From contig NZ_MNPU01000015.1 in NCBI RefSeq assembly GCF_001983165.1, positions 61,111 to 125,110 of the forward strand: a stretch of DNA of 64,000 bases. The letters are read 5' to 3'. The DNA is from Pseudomonas gessardii (GTDB taxonomy: Bacteria; Pseudomonadota; Gammaproteobacteria; Pseudomonadales; Pseudomonadaceae). The notes below the pieces were generated by a model. It did not search any database and was not told where the DNA came from. It saw only the letters and a list, made by a program, of their open reading frames with translations. Each line of letters opens with the position of its first letter. The first letter of the stretch is position 1. This document shows, piece after piece, positions 25,304 through 33,910 of this stretch. The position numbers were made by a program, and so were the translations under genes.

Positions 25304-26257
25304 TCAGGCTTCATCAGTGGTTGGCTTGGGCAGCGAATGGTCCCGGCCGAGGCCTGAGACGTGTTGTTTTTCATGGCTTGGGTGCTCGCCAAAATCCTTT
25401 TCACCCGGGTCCTTGCCTTCGGCGGACATATGCTCGATCACCGCGTTCATCTCCGCGCCCAGCAGCAATACGGCGGCGGAAATGTAGAAATACAGCAGCA
25501 GGACGATGATCGCCCCGATGCTGCCATACATGGCGTTGTAGTCGGCGAAAGTCTTGACGTAATAGCCAAAACCCAGTGACGCCACGATCCACACCACCAC
25601 CGCCAGCACCGAGCCCGGCGTGATAAAGCGAAACTTCTGCTTCACGTCCGGCATCACGTAATACATCAAGGCCACGGCGAACATCAACAAAATCACGATC
25701 AATGGCCAGCGCAGGATGGTCCACAACGTGACCACGAACTCCTGCATGCCGATCTGCCCGGCCAGCCACTCCATCACTTGTGGCCCCAACACCATCAACG
25801 CCGCAGCGGCCAGTAACATGCCAGCAATGCCCACGGTGTAGAAAATCGACAACGGGAAACGTTTCCAGATCGGCCGGCCTTCGACCACATCGTAGGCGGC
25901 GTTCATCGCGCTCATCATCAGGCGCACACCGGCCGAGGCGGTCCACAGCGCGATGACGATACCCACCGACAACAGGCCGCCCTTGGATTGCTGCAGCTGG
26001 TCGATCACCGGGTTGACCTGCTCCAGGGCCTGGGGCGGCAATACCAGTTCCGATTGCAGGCGCAACCAACTGAAAAAGTCCGGCAAGTGCAGGAAACCGA
26101 TCAGGGCAATCAGGAACAGCAGGAAGGGGAACAGCGAGAACAGCATCTGGTAAGCCAATGCCGAGGCGTAGGTAGACATCTCGTCATCGACAAACTCCTT
26201 GACTGTGCGTATCAGCACGCGGTGCAGCGGCAGGTCTTTTAATACCGGAAAAATCAT
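25304..26257 (-). CDS. YihY/BrkB (UPF0761) inner membrane protein
   Basis: 317 residues with about six membrane helices. Family motifs are YASALAYQMLFSLFPFLLFL near residues 30-50, SAGVRLMMSAMNAAYDV near 107-123, and YNAMYGSIGAIIVLLLYFYISA near 235-256. The tail after residue 280 is polar. Formerly annotated as ribonuclease BN, a claim no longer accepted for this family; the function is unknown. The upstream gene in the likely operon is none; def follows by 3 bp. Confidence 0.9.
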   Translation of the reverse strand: MIFPVLKDLPLHRVLIRTVKEFVDDEMSTYASALAYQMLFSLFPFLLFLIALIGFLHLPDFFSWLRLQSELVLPPQALEQVNPVIDQLQQSKGGLLSVGIVIALWTASAGVRLMMSAMNAAYDVVEGRPIWKRFPLSIFYTVGIAGMLLAAAALMVLGPQVMEWLAGQIGMQEFVVTLWTILRWPLIVILLMFAVALMYYVMPDVKQKFRFITPGSVLAVVVWIVASLGFGYYVKTFADYNAMYGSIGAIIVLLLYFYISAAVLLLGAEMNAVIEHMSAEGKDPGEKDFGEHPSHEKQHVSGLGRDHSLPKPTTDEA

Positions 26258-26379
26258 AGCGTCTCCTTTCGCCGCAAAAGGTTGAGTTCGTGGGCGACTC
26301 AGGGGCCGTTTTCTACATCACGGTAGCCTATTCGGCGACCATGAAACAATTTCAAAACGTTAGTCAGCAACGCTGACAT

Positions 26380-26406
26380 AAAAACGGCCATCCGTGGATG
26401 ACCGTT
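26380..26406 (-). terminator. Intrinsic terminator of the CsbD gene
   Basis: Stem AACGGTCATCC / GGATGGCCGTT (one mismatch) with a T run (TTTTTA) when read on the minus strand, 25 bp past the csbD stop. Confidence 0.72.
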
Positions 26407-26430
26407 GTCCTGCGTGTTGGGGCGGGTTAA

Positions 26431-26622
26431 TCAGGCTTTGTCGACCGTCTTCTTGACCGCGTCCTTGACCTTGCCGACCGCTTGCTGGGCTTCGCCCTTC
26501 TTCTCTTGAATCTTGCCTTCGGCTTGCAGCTTGGGGTTGTCAGTGGCCTTGCCGACACCTTGCTTGATAGTGCCGATGGCTTCGTTCGCTAAACCTTTTG
26601 CCTTATCCGCTGTGCTGCCCAT
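26431..26622 (-). CDS. CsbD-like stress protein
   Basis: 63 residues, starting [20 protein letters not shown], with the family's [20 protein letters not shown] core and an [14 protein letters not shown] tail. CsbD-like proteins are small, highly charged and helical, and are usually induced by general stress or osmotic conditions through an alternative sigma factor. The ATG at 26622 is used; the in-frame extension to 26643 lacks family sequence. Monocistronic with its own terminator. Confidence 0.92.
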   Translation of the reverse strand: MGSTADKAKGLANEAIGTIKQGVGKATDNPKLQAEGKIQEKKGEAQQAVGKVKDAVKKTVDKA

Positions 26623-26821
26623 GGTATTTCTCCGTAAGAACAATCAAGGGTTTGGGTCATTACCTAAGCGTTGACCCTGGGCCTTTGCGCAGAGTTTCAA
26701 TTATTTGCGCAAGGCATTTCATCACCCCGTACAGGTTTGGCTTTATGTTTTGCCGCCAACCCCCGAGAATGCCCGGCAGATTCAGGCTCAATCGCTGAAT
26801 AACAGATCCCGTAGGAAGGTT

Positions 26822-27199
26822 ATGAAACTCAATAAAACACAGGCCATCGCCCGCAGAAACCTGGAACTGGGCGGTGCCGTGCTCGGTGTCAACAACTGCC
26901 ACTTCACCGACCTGGACCGCAAGCGCAACATCTGGTGGTTCGACCTGCCGCTGGCCCGCATTGCCATCGGCCAATACGAGTGGATTCATTTGTTGATGCA
27001 CAACGCCGAGACCGACCAGTTGCTGCACCTGAAAGTGCCGACGGCCTTCCTGCGTGAAACACTTGAAGGGTTGGTGGTGCGCAATGCGGGCAAACGCAAG
27101 CCGGAGATGACCCTGGAGCTGAGCGCAGATAAGGATTCGTTCCTGAAGGATGTGCGCCCGACTGGGGCGGGTGTGAGCTTCGCGCAGTTCGCCCTGTAA
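26822..27199 (+). CDS. Conserved hypothetical protein
   Basis: 125 residues starting MKLNKTQAIARRNLELGGAV with an AGGAAGG ribosome site 2-3 bp upstream of a TT before the ATG. Includes CHFTDLDRKRNIWWFDLPLA and HLLMHNAETDQLLHLKVPTA, suggesting a compact alpha/beta fold. No signal peptide. I have the impression of a Pseudomonas-restricted family, but cannot name it. Monocistronic, followed by a REP doublet. Confidence 0.78.
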   Translation: MKLNKTQAIARRNLELGGAVLGVNNCHFTDLDRKRNIWWFDLPLARIAIGQYEWIHLLMHNAETDQLLHLKVPTAFLRETLEGLVVRNAGKRKPEMTLELSADKDSFLKDVRPTGAGVSFAQFAL

Positions 27200-27230
27200 G
27201 CACTCACCAAAGAATATGTAAATGCGCTTG

Positions 27231-27319
27231 TGTGGGAGCGGGCTTGCCCGCGATAGCAATGTATCAGTGCCAGATTTATTGGCTGACACTCCGTTATCGC
27301 GAGCAAGCCCGCTCCCACA
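27231..27319. repeat. REP doublet
   Basis: TGTGGGAGCGGGCTTGCCCG and its inverted copy GCAAGCCCGCTCCCACA flank a 50-bp spacer with CGATAGC/GTTATCG. It lies between convergent genes. Confidence 0.88.
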
Positions 27320-27359
27320 CCAGCCCCACATTTGGATTGCATTCCAATCAGCGCCCAAT

Positions 27360-27387
27360 AAAAAGCCCCGCATTCGCGGGGCTTTTT
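27360..27387. terminator. Bidirectional intrinsic terminator downstream of fadD1
   Basis: AAAAA-GCCCCGC-ATTC-GCGGGGC-TTTTT: a 7-bp GC stem flanked by A and T runs, 3 bp past the fadD1 stop. It can terminate both strands. Confidence 0.9.
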
Positions 27388-27389
27388 GT

Positions 27390-29081
27390 TTACTTCTTCA
27401 GGCCTAACTTCTTCAGCTCTTCATCACGCAACTCGCGACGCAGGATCTTGCCCACGTTGGTGGTCGGCAGCACTTCGCGGAACTCGACAGCCTTGGGCAC
27501 TTTGTAGCCGGTGACATTGGCACGCATATGCTCCATCACCTGTTCCTTGGTCAGGGTCGCGCCCGGCTTGACCACGATGAACAGCTTGATGTGCTCGCCC
27601 GACTTTTCGTCCGGTACACCAATGGCCGCGCATTGCAGTACGCCTGGCAGGCTTGCCAGCACGTCTTCCAGCTCGTTGGGGTAGACGTTGAAACCGGAGA
27701 CCAGAATCATGTCCTTTTTACGGTCGACGATGCGCATGTAGCCATCTGGCTGGATGATCGCGATATCACCGGTCTTCAACCAGCCTTCGCTGTCGAGCAC
27801 TTCGGCGGTGGCGTCTTCACGCTGCCAGTAGCCTTTCATCACTTGCGGGCCCTTGACGCACAGCTCGCCGATTTCGCCCAGGGGCAATTCGACGCCCTCG
27901 TCCGAGATGACTTTGCACAGGGTCGAAGGCACCGGGATGCCGATAGTGCCGATCTGGATGTTCTGGATCGGGTTGACCGTGGCTACCGGGCTGGTTTCGG
28001 TCATGCCGTAGCCTTCACAGATGTTGCAGCCGGTCACGGCTTTCCAACGCTCGGCCGCCGCCAGTTGCAATGCCATGCCACCCGAGAGGGTAACCTTGAG
28101 CGCCGAGAAATCCAGCTTGCGGAAGCCCTCGTTGTTGCACAGGGCCACGAACAGGGTGTTCAGGCCGACAAAGCCGCTGAACTTCCACTTCGACAACTCC
28201 TTGACCATCGCCGGCAGGTCGCGCGGGTTGCTGATCAGGATGTTGTGGTTGCCGATCAGCATCATCGCCATGCAATGAAAGGTGAAGGCATAGATGTGGT
28301 ACAGCGGCAGCGGTGTGATCAGGATCTCGCAGCCCTCATTGAGGTTGGAGCCCATCAGCGCCTTGCACTGCAGCATGTTGGCCACCAGATTGCGGTGGGT
28401 CAGCATCGCGCCCTTGGCCACGCCGGTGGTGCCGCCGGTGTATTGCAGCACGGCCACGTCTTCGCTGGCAGGGCTGGCGTCGGTGACGGGTTGGCCATGG
28501 CCCTTGGCCAGGACGTCGTTGAACTTGATCGCCTGGGGCAAGTGATAGGCCGGGACCATTTTTTTCACGTACTTGATGACGCTGTTGATCAGCAGCCGCT
28601 TGAGCGGCGGCAACAGGTCAGCGACCTCAGTGACGATCACGTGCTTGACACCCGTCTTGGGCACGACTTTTTCTGCCAGGTGCGCCATGTTGGCCAGGCA
28701 GACCAGGGCCTTGGCCCCGGAGTCGTTGAACTGGTGTTCCATTTCCCGCGCGGTGTACAGCGGGTTGGTGTTGACCACGATCAGGCCGGCGCGGATAGCC
28801 CCGAACACGGCAACCGGGTATTGCAGGAGGTTGGGCAATTGCACGGCGATTCGATCACCGGGCTGCAAGTCGGTATGCTGTTGCAGGTAGGCAGCAAAGG
28901 CACCGGACAATTCGTACAACTCACCGTAGGTGAGTGTCTTGCCCAGGTTGCTGAAAGCCGGTTTGTCGGCGAAGCGTTGGCAGGACTGTTTCAGTACCGC
29001 CTGAATATTTTGATACTCGTCTGGATTGATGTCTGCAGCAATCCCGGCGGGGTACTTATCCTTCCAAAAGTCTTCGATCAT
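27390..29081 (-). CDS. fadD1: Long-chain fatty acid-CoA ligase FadD1
   Basis: 563 residues, adenylate-forming enzyme activating fatty acids to acyl-CoA at the inner membrane. The AMP-binding motif YTGGTTGVAKGAML is near residues 213-226. EGYGMTETSP is near 355, and the FadD signature (GWLKTGDIAIIQPDGYMRIVDRKKD) near 435-460. C-terminal catalytic lysine region: TNVGKILRREL. Synteny with P. aeruginosa (fadD1 then fadD2, then hydrolase and phaJ1 divergent) supports the name. It is separated from fadD2 by 397 bp, so it probably has its own promoter as well. Confidence 0.93.
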   Translation of the reverse strand: MIEDFWKDKYPAGIAADINPDEYQNIQAVLKQSCQRFADKPAFSNLGKTLTYGELYELSGAFAAYLQQHTDLQPGDRIAVQLPNLLQYPVAVFGAIRAGLIVVNTNPLYTAREMEHQFNDSGAKALVCLANMAHLAEKVVPKTGVKHVIVTEVADLLPPLKRLLINSVIKYVKKMVPAYHLPQAIKFNDVLAKGHGQPVTDASPASEDVAVLQYTGGTTGVAKGAMLTHRNLVANMLQCKALMGSNLNEGCEILITPLPLYHIYAFTFHCMAMMLIGNHNILISNPRDLPAMVKELSKWKFSGFVGLNTLFVALCNNEGFRKLDFSALKVTLSGGMALQLAAAERWKAVTGCNICEGYGMTETSPVATVNPIQNIQIGTIGIPVPSTLCKVISDEGVELPLGEIGELCVKGPQVMKGYWQREDATAEVLDSEGWLKTGDIAIIQPDGYMRIVDRKKDMILVSGFNVYPNELEDVLASLPGVLQCAAIGVPDEKSGEHIKLFIVVKPGATLTKEQVMEHMRANVTGYKVPKAVEFREVLPTTNVGKILRRELRDEELKKLGLKK

Positions 29082-29350
29082 GGAAGCCCACTCCTCAGCG
29101 ACGCGAATTCATTCACCGCATTTGATGCGATTATTATTTGTGTGTGTTTTTTTAGGTGATTCTGGCTGTTTCAAGCAGGCCGAGAGGTCACAAAGCGCGC
29201 CGAGAGTAGCAGCTTTGCAAAGGGCCGCCTAGAGCCAAAAGAGGGCCCTACAGTCATAAACATGACTCAAGAATATCCAATAGTCATTTTTAGAGCAAAG
29301 ATTCTATAACACCTAAAACAGCTCTATTCCCAGGATGTACGCCGTCAAAA

Positions 29351-29440
29351 TGTGGGAGCGGGCTTGCTCGCGATAGCGGTGGGTCAGCCAACAAATCTGT
29401 CACTGATATACCGCTATCGCGGGCAAGCCCGCTCCCACAC
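29351..29440. repeat. REP doublet in the fadD2-fadD1 gap
   Basis: TGTGGGAGCGGGCTTGCTCG with its mirrored copy ending GCTCCCACAC, plus a trailing half unit to about 29456. The remaining part of the 29082-29478 gap is AT-richer and shows no ORF. It should hold a fadD1 promoter, which I cannot pin down. Confidence 0.88.
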
Positions 29441-29478
29441 AAGCCAGCTCCCACATTTGAATCGTATTTCAATTCAGG

Positions 29479-31167
29479 TCAGGCGATGTCGCGCAGCTCG
29501 CGCCGCAGGATCTTGCCCACCGGCGTCATCGGCAGCGAGTCCCGCAACACAATATGTTTGGGCACCTTGTAGCCGGTGAAGTTGGCCTTGCAGTAGCTCT
29601 TCAGCTCTTCAAGGCTGACGCCTTCGGCCCGTGCCACCACGAACAGTTTCACCGCCTCGCCGGTACGCTCGTCCGGCACGCCGATCACCGCGCAGTTGGC
29701 CACGTTGGGGTGGGCCATCACCACGTCTTCGATCTCGTTGGGGTACACGTTGAAGCCCGAGACGATGATCAGGTCCTTCTTGCGGTCGACAATGCGCACA
29801 AACCCATCCGGGTCGATCACCGCAATATCGCCGGTTTTGAGCCAGCCTTCGGCGTCCAGGGTCTCGGCAGTGGCTGCCGGTTGCTGCCAGTAGCCCTTCA
29901 TGACCTGCGGGCCCTTGATGCACAACTCGCCCCGCTCGCCCAGCGGCAGCTCCTCGCCGGCGTCATCGATGACCTTCATCGCCGTACCCGGCACCGGAAT
30001 GCCCACGGTGCCCAGGCGCGATTGATCACCGTAGGGGTTGGTGCTGGCCACCGGCGACGTCTCGGTCAGGCCGTAGCCTTCGCCGATGGAACAGCCGGTG
30101 ACCTGCTTCCAGCGCTCGGCCGTGGCCTTGACCAGGGCGGTGCCGCCGGAGTTGGTGATCTTCAGGTGGGAGAAGTCCAGGGTCTTGAAGTCCGGGTGTT
30201 CCATCAGCGCGACAAACAGCGTGTTGAGCCCCAGCAGCCCGGTAAAGCGCCACTTCTTCAGTTCCTTGATAAAGCCGCCGATGTCCCGCGGATTGGTGAT
30301 CAGCACGTTGTGGTTGCCGGTGACCATCATGCACATGCAGTTCGCGGTGAAGGCATAGATGTGGTACAGCGGCAGCGGCGCGATCATCACCTCCTGCCCT
30401 TCCTTGACCAGCGGATGCCCGTCTTCGCGCAGCTGGGACATGCACGCCCGCACCTGCTGCATGTTCGCCACCAGGTTGCCGTGGGTCAGCATCGCGCCCT
30501 TGGCCAGGCCGGTGGTGCCGCCGGTGTATTGCAGCACCGCGATATCATCGAGAGTCACCGGATGGCGGGTCACGGAAAGGCCCGCGCCCATGCGCAAGGC
30601 GCGCTTGAACGACACCGCCCGGGGCAGGCTGTAGGCCGGGACCATCTTCTTCACCTTGTCGACCACGGTATTGATCAGCCAGCCTTTGGCGGCGGGCATG
30701 AAGTCGCCCATTTTCGCTTCGATCAGGTATTCGATCTCGGTGTCGGCCGCCACTTCCTGGACCCTGGAACCGAACAGGTTGAGGTAGACCAGAGCACGAA
30801 TGCCGGCGTCCTTGAACTGATGACGCATTTCCCGCGGGGTGTACAGCGGGTTGGTGTTGACCACGATCAGCCCGGCGCGCAAGGCGCCGAACACGGCAAT
30901 CGGGTAATGCAGGACGTTGGGCATCTGTACCGCAATACGGTCGCCCGGCTTGAGATCGGTGTGGTGTTGCAGGTAGCCGGCGAACGCCGCGCTCTGGCGC
31001 TCCAGGTCGGCGTAGGTCAGGGTGATCCCCATGTTGCTGAATGCCGGACGGTCGGCAAAGGCCTTGCAGGAACGCTCGAAGACTTCGATTACTGACTTGT
31101 ACGCCGACAGGTCCAGCTCGTTGGGAACGCCTGCTGCGCGTTTGTCATTCCAGAAATCAGGTTGCAT
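29479..31167 (-). CDS. fadD2: Long-chain fatty acid-CoA ligase FadD2
   Basis: 562 residues, clearly paralogous to the neighbour. AMP motif YTGGTTGLAKGAML, EGYGLTETSP, FadD signature GWLKTGDIAVIDPDGFVRIVDRKKD, and C-terminal TPVGKILRREL. In P. aeruginosa FadD1 and FadD2 differ in chain-length preference, which may hold here too. The gene is upstream of fadD1 on the same strand and divergent from the hydrolase-phaJ1 pair, with 209 bp between. Confidence 0.93.
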   Translation of the reverse strand: MQPDFWNDKRAAGVPNELDLSAYKSVIEVFERSCKAFADRPAFSNMGITLTYADLERQSAAFAGYLQHHTDLKPGDRIAVQMPNVLHYPIAVFGALRAGLIVVNTNPLYTPREMRHQFKDAGIRALVYLNLFGSRVQEVAADTEIEYLIEAKMGDFMPAAKGWLINTVVDKVKKMVPAYSLPRAVSFKRALRMGAGLSVTRHPVTLDDIAVLQYTGGTTGLAKGAMLTHGNLVANMQQVRACMSQLREDGHPLVKEGQEVMIAPLPLYHIYAFTANCMCMMVTGNHNVLITNPRDIGGFIKELKKWRFTGLLGLNTLFVALMEHPDFKTLDFSHLKITNSGGTALVKATAERWKQVTGCSIGEGYGLTETSPVASTNPYGDQSRLGTVGIPVPGTAMKVIDDAGEELPLGERGELCIKGPQVMKGYWQQPAATAETLDAEGWLKTGDIAVIDPDGFVRIVDRKKDLIIVSGFNVYPNEIEDVVMAHPNVANCAVIGVPDERTGEAVKLFVVARAEGVSLEELKSYCKANFTGYKVPKHIVLRDSLPMTPVGKILRRELRDIA

Positions 31168-31376
31168 TATTCTTGTCCTCTACCTGAGTGTGCCCGACCG
31201 CTTCCAACAGCAGATGGGAAGCGGAGCTTCGGGGACGTTAGCAGTTATAGCCAAACTGGCAAATACACAAAAACGTGTCATTGATTGTATGAATCTTGTC
31301 CCTGAGGCCCGGGGTGATCAAACGCCGGCCTACAGATGAGCTATACACTGCAACGACCCTGAGCAAAGGAAGCGCC

Positions 31377-32321
31377 ATGAACCACACCACTTTCTGGCTG
31401 ACTGCCAATGACCACAGCCGCCTGTACGTCAACCAGTGGCTACCGGACGGGCCGCCCACGGCGCTGGTGATGCTGGCCCATGGCATGGCCGAGCACAGCG
31501 GCCGCTATGTGCGCCTGGCGCAGGCCTTGTGTGACGCCGGCTACGGGGTCTATGCCCCAGACCTGCGCGGCCATGGCCGCACCGCCGATGAAGGCACCCT
31601 GGGCCTGTTTGCCGAGCACGATGGCTGGAACAAAGTGGTGGGTGACCTGGCCGCGCTCAACCAGCACATCGGCCAGCAGGCCCCTGGCGTGCCGATCATC
31701 CTGCTGGGCCATAGCATGGGCAGCTACATCGCCCAGGCCTATCTGTTGCATCACAGTGCCAGCCTGCACGGGGCGATTCTCAGTGGTTCAAACTTCCAGC
31801 CGGTGGCCCTGTACCGCGCCGCCCGCCTGATCGCCCGCGCCGAACGCCTGCGCCAGGGCCTGCGGGGGCGCAGCGCGCTGATCGAATTCCTCTCGTTTGG
31901 TTCGTTCAACAAGGCCTTCAAGCCCAACCGTACGGCGTTCGACTGGCTGAGCCGCGACCCTGGCGAAGTGGACAAGTACGTCAACGACCCGTTGTGCGGC
32001 TTTCGTTGCACCAACCAGCTGTGGATCGACTTGCTCGGTGGCTTGCAGCAAATCAGCAAAGCGTCCAATCTCAAACAGATTGATCCGGGCCTGCCGATTT
32101 TGGTGATGGGCGGCGAATGTGATCCGGTCAGCGAGGGCAAGCGTCTGACCCTTCTGGCCAATGCGCTGCGGGAGGCCGGCAGCCAGAACCTGCAATTGAA
32201 TATTTACCCGCAGGCGCGCCACGAACTCTTCAATGAAACCAACCGCGACGCGGTCACCGCCGATGTACTGGCCTGGATGGCACAGGCCGTGAACCATCAC
32301 CGGCCGGCGCGCTGCGAGTAA
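31377..32321 (+). CDS. Alpha/beta hydrolase, monoacylglycerol lipase/lysophospholipase-like
   Basis: 314 residues. Oxyanion region MLAHGMAEHSGRY near residue 35, nucleophile elbow LLGHSMGSYIAQAYL near residues 113-127, acid in GGECDPVSEG near 242, and the His in YPQARHELFNETN near 287. These are features of the serine-aminopeptidase S33 / monoglyceride lipase group. The start at 31377 was chosen since the sequence upstream to 31296 lacks homology and an AAAGGA site precedes the ATG. It neighbours phaJ1 and, divergently, fadD2, so a role in releasing fatty acids from lipids is plausible. Confidence 0.88.
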   Translation: MNHTTFWLTANDHSRLYVNQWLPDGPPTALVMLAHGMAEHSGRYVRLAQALCDAGYGVYAPDLRGHGRTADEGTLGLFAEHDGWNKVVGDLAALNQHIGQQAPGVPIILLGHSMGSYIAQAYLLHHSASLHGAILSGSNFQPVALYRAARLIARAERLRQGLRGRSALIEFLSFGSFNKAFKPNRTAFDWLSRDPGEVDKYVNDPLCGFRCTNQLWIDLLGGLQQISKASNLKQIDPGLPILVMGGECDPVSEGKRLTLLANALREAGSQNLQLNIYPQARHELFNETNRDAVTADVLAWMAQAVNHHRPARCE

Positions 32322-32388
32322 ACGCTTAACCATTTCGTTTAAAATCAACGAATCATGTTTATCGATTAGCCACAGGATGCAGGATTAG

Positions 32389-32859
32389 ATGACCCAGGTT
32401 ACCAACACTCCGTACGAAGCCCTTGAAGTCGGCCAGAAAGCCACCTACAGCAAAACCGTGGAAGAGCGCGATATCCAGTTGTTCGCAGCCATGTCCGGCG
32501 ACCATAACCCGGTGCACCTGGATGCCGAATTCGCCAAGGTCACCATGTTCAAGGAGCGTATCGCCCACGGCATGTTCAGCGGCGCCTTGATCAGCGCGGC
32601 AGTCGCCTGTGAGTTGCCTGGGCCGGGCACCATCTATATCGGCCAGCAGATGAGCTTCCAGAAGCCGGTGAAAATCGGTGACACCCTGACCGTACGTCTG
32701 GAAATTCTCGAGAAGCTGCCCAAGTTCCGCGTGCGGATTGCCACCCAGGTGTTCAACCAGCGTGATGAGTTGGTGGTGGATGGCGAAGCGGAGATCCTGG
32801 CGCCACGCAAGCAGCAGGTGGTGACCTTGACCCAGTTGCCGGCGATCAGCATCGGCTGA
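32389..32859 (+). CDS. phaJ1: (R)-specific enoyl-CoA hydratase PhaJ1 (MaoC family)
   Basis: 156 residues, single hot-dog fold with the hydratase-2 motif AAMSGDHNPVHLDAEFA (catalytic Asp38 and His43) and ERIAHGMFSGALISAAV. It converts trans-2-enoyl-CoA from beta-oxidation into (R)-3-hydroxyacyl-CoA, a precursor for polyhydroxyalkanoate. Length, the C-terminal LPAISIG and its position beside the hydrolase and the fadD genes match P. aeruginosa PhaJ1 as I remember it. It lies 67 bp after the hydrolase stop and may have its own promoter. Confidence 0.92.
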   Translation: MTQVTNTPYEALEVGQKATYSKTVEERDIQLFAAMSGDHNPVHLDAEFAKVTMFKERIAHGMFSGALISAAVACELPGPGTIYIGQQMSFQKPVKIGDTLTVRLEILEKLPKFRVRIATQVFNQRDELVVDGEAEILAPRKQQVVTLTQLPAISIG

Positions 32860-32897
32860 TTAAACACCGCTATCTCAGGTCATGTGAAAAACAAAAA

Positions 32898-32986
32898 GTG
32901 GGAGCGGGCTTGCTCGCGATAGCGGTAGATCAGTCAATTAAGATCTCGACTGACACACTGCCATCGCGAGCAAGCCCGCTCCCACA
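32898..32986. repeat. REP doublet
   Basis: GTGGGAGCGGGCTTGCTCGC and the mirrored GCGAGCAAGCCCGCTCCCAC flank about 45 bp; located between convergent phaJ1 and the four-helix-bundle gene. Confidence 0.88.
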
Positions 32987-32990
32987 TGTG

Positions 32991-33455
32991 TTACTGGGCG
33001 CGAGCCTGGTTACGCAGGGCTTTCACCTGGTCATGGTTGCGCTGCGCACCGTGGTACTGACGCTCAACCAGGTCACGAATACCCACCAGGTTGTGTTTGT
33101 TGATTTTCTCGAGGGCTTCCTTGTAAGCCTTCAGTGCGTGGTCTTCACCGCGCTCGGCTTCGTTGAGGACGGCCTCTTCGTCCTTACCGGTAACCAGCGA
33201 CTTCACATCGACCCAGCCACGGTGCAGTGCGCCGGCAACGCTGCCGGAATCTTGCGGGTCACCACCCAAGGCACGCACGGCCGTCTGCAGTTCAACAGCC
33301 GCAGACGCGCAGTCTGCCGAACGCTTGGTGAACAGCGCCTTGAGCTCTGGATGCTTGATGTCTTCTGCGCAGGTCTTGAAGCCTTCCTGGCCGTCTTTAC
33401 TGGTTTCGATCAGGTCATTGAGTACGGAGATCGATTCTTTGTTGATATCAGTCAT
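32991..33455 (-). CDS. PA2169-family four-helix-bundle protein (DUF2383)
   Basis: 154 residues, all-helical, starting MTDINKESISVLNDLIETSK. Family stretches: LFTKRSADCASAAVELQTAV and GEDHALKAYKEALEKINKHN, with the regularly placed Glu and His of ferritin-like bundles. DUF2383 proteins are ferritin-like and often stress- or stationary-phase-induced; their role is unknown. Monocistronic. Confidence 0.9.
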   Translation of the reverse strand: MTDINKESISVLNDLIETSKDGQEGFKTCAEDIKHPELKALFTKRSADCASAAVELQTAVRALGGDPQDSGSVAGALHRGWVDVKSLVTGKDEEAVLNEAERGEDHALKAYKEALEKINKHNLVGIRDLVERQYHGAQRNHDQVKALRNQARAQ

Positions 33456-33661
33456 TGTTCAATTCCTTCGCGGGTTTAGAAACGTATTGGGGTAGTTGCA
33501 GCGCCCGTGCCAGGTCTTGAATCAAGATTTAATAATTAAATTTCAATAACTTATAAAAAAACCAAACATCTGTATCCGCTTTATTTGCATGATCTGTCAT
33601 TTGGCCTTCATGCAGAATGCCTGTATTTTCCAAGGCATCCTCCTGATTGCCTGAAGCCCGT

Positions 33662-33898
33662 ATGAACCCCGAAAAACTCGAACTGCTGATCACCCGCCAA
33701 ATGCCGTTCGGCAAGTACAAGGGCCGGATCATTGCCGACCTGCCCGGCCCGTACCTGAACTGGTTTGCCCGCGAAGGCTTCCCCCACGGCGAGTTGGGTG
33801 GCCTGCTGGCCTTGATGCAGGAAATCGACCACAACGGCCTGTCCGAACTGCTCGAACCGCTGCGCGCCAAACACGGCAAGCCCGCCCCGCGCCACTAA
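33662..33898 (+). CDS. DUF3820 family protein
   Basis: 78 residues. Core MPFGKYKGRIIADLPGPYLNW followed by FAREGFPHGELGGLL is diagnostic of DUF3820, a small domain of unknown function, sometimes attached to exonuclease/helicase-type proteins. ATG at 33662; the in-frame TTG at 33647 adds five residues with no support. It ends 12 bp before the next gene, so they likely form an operon. Confidence 0.87.
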   Translation: MNPEKLELLITRQMPFGKYKGRIIADLPGPYLNWFAREGFPHGELGGLLALMQEIDHNGLSELLEPLRAKHGKPAPRH

Positions 33899-33910
33899 TC
33901 GAGCCCGACC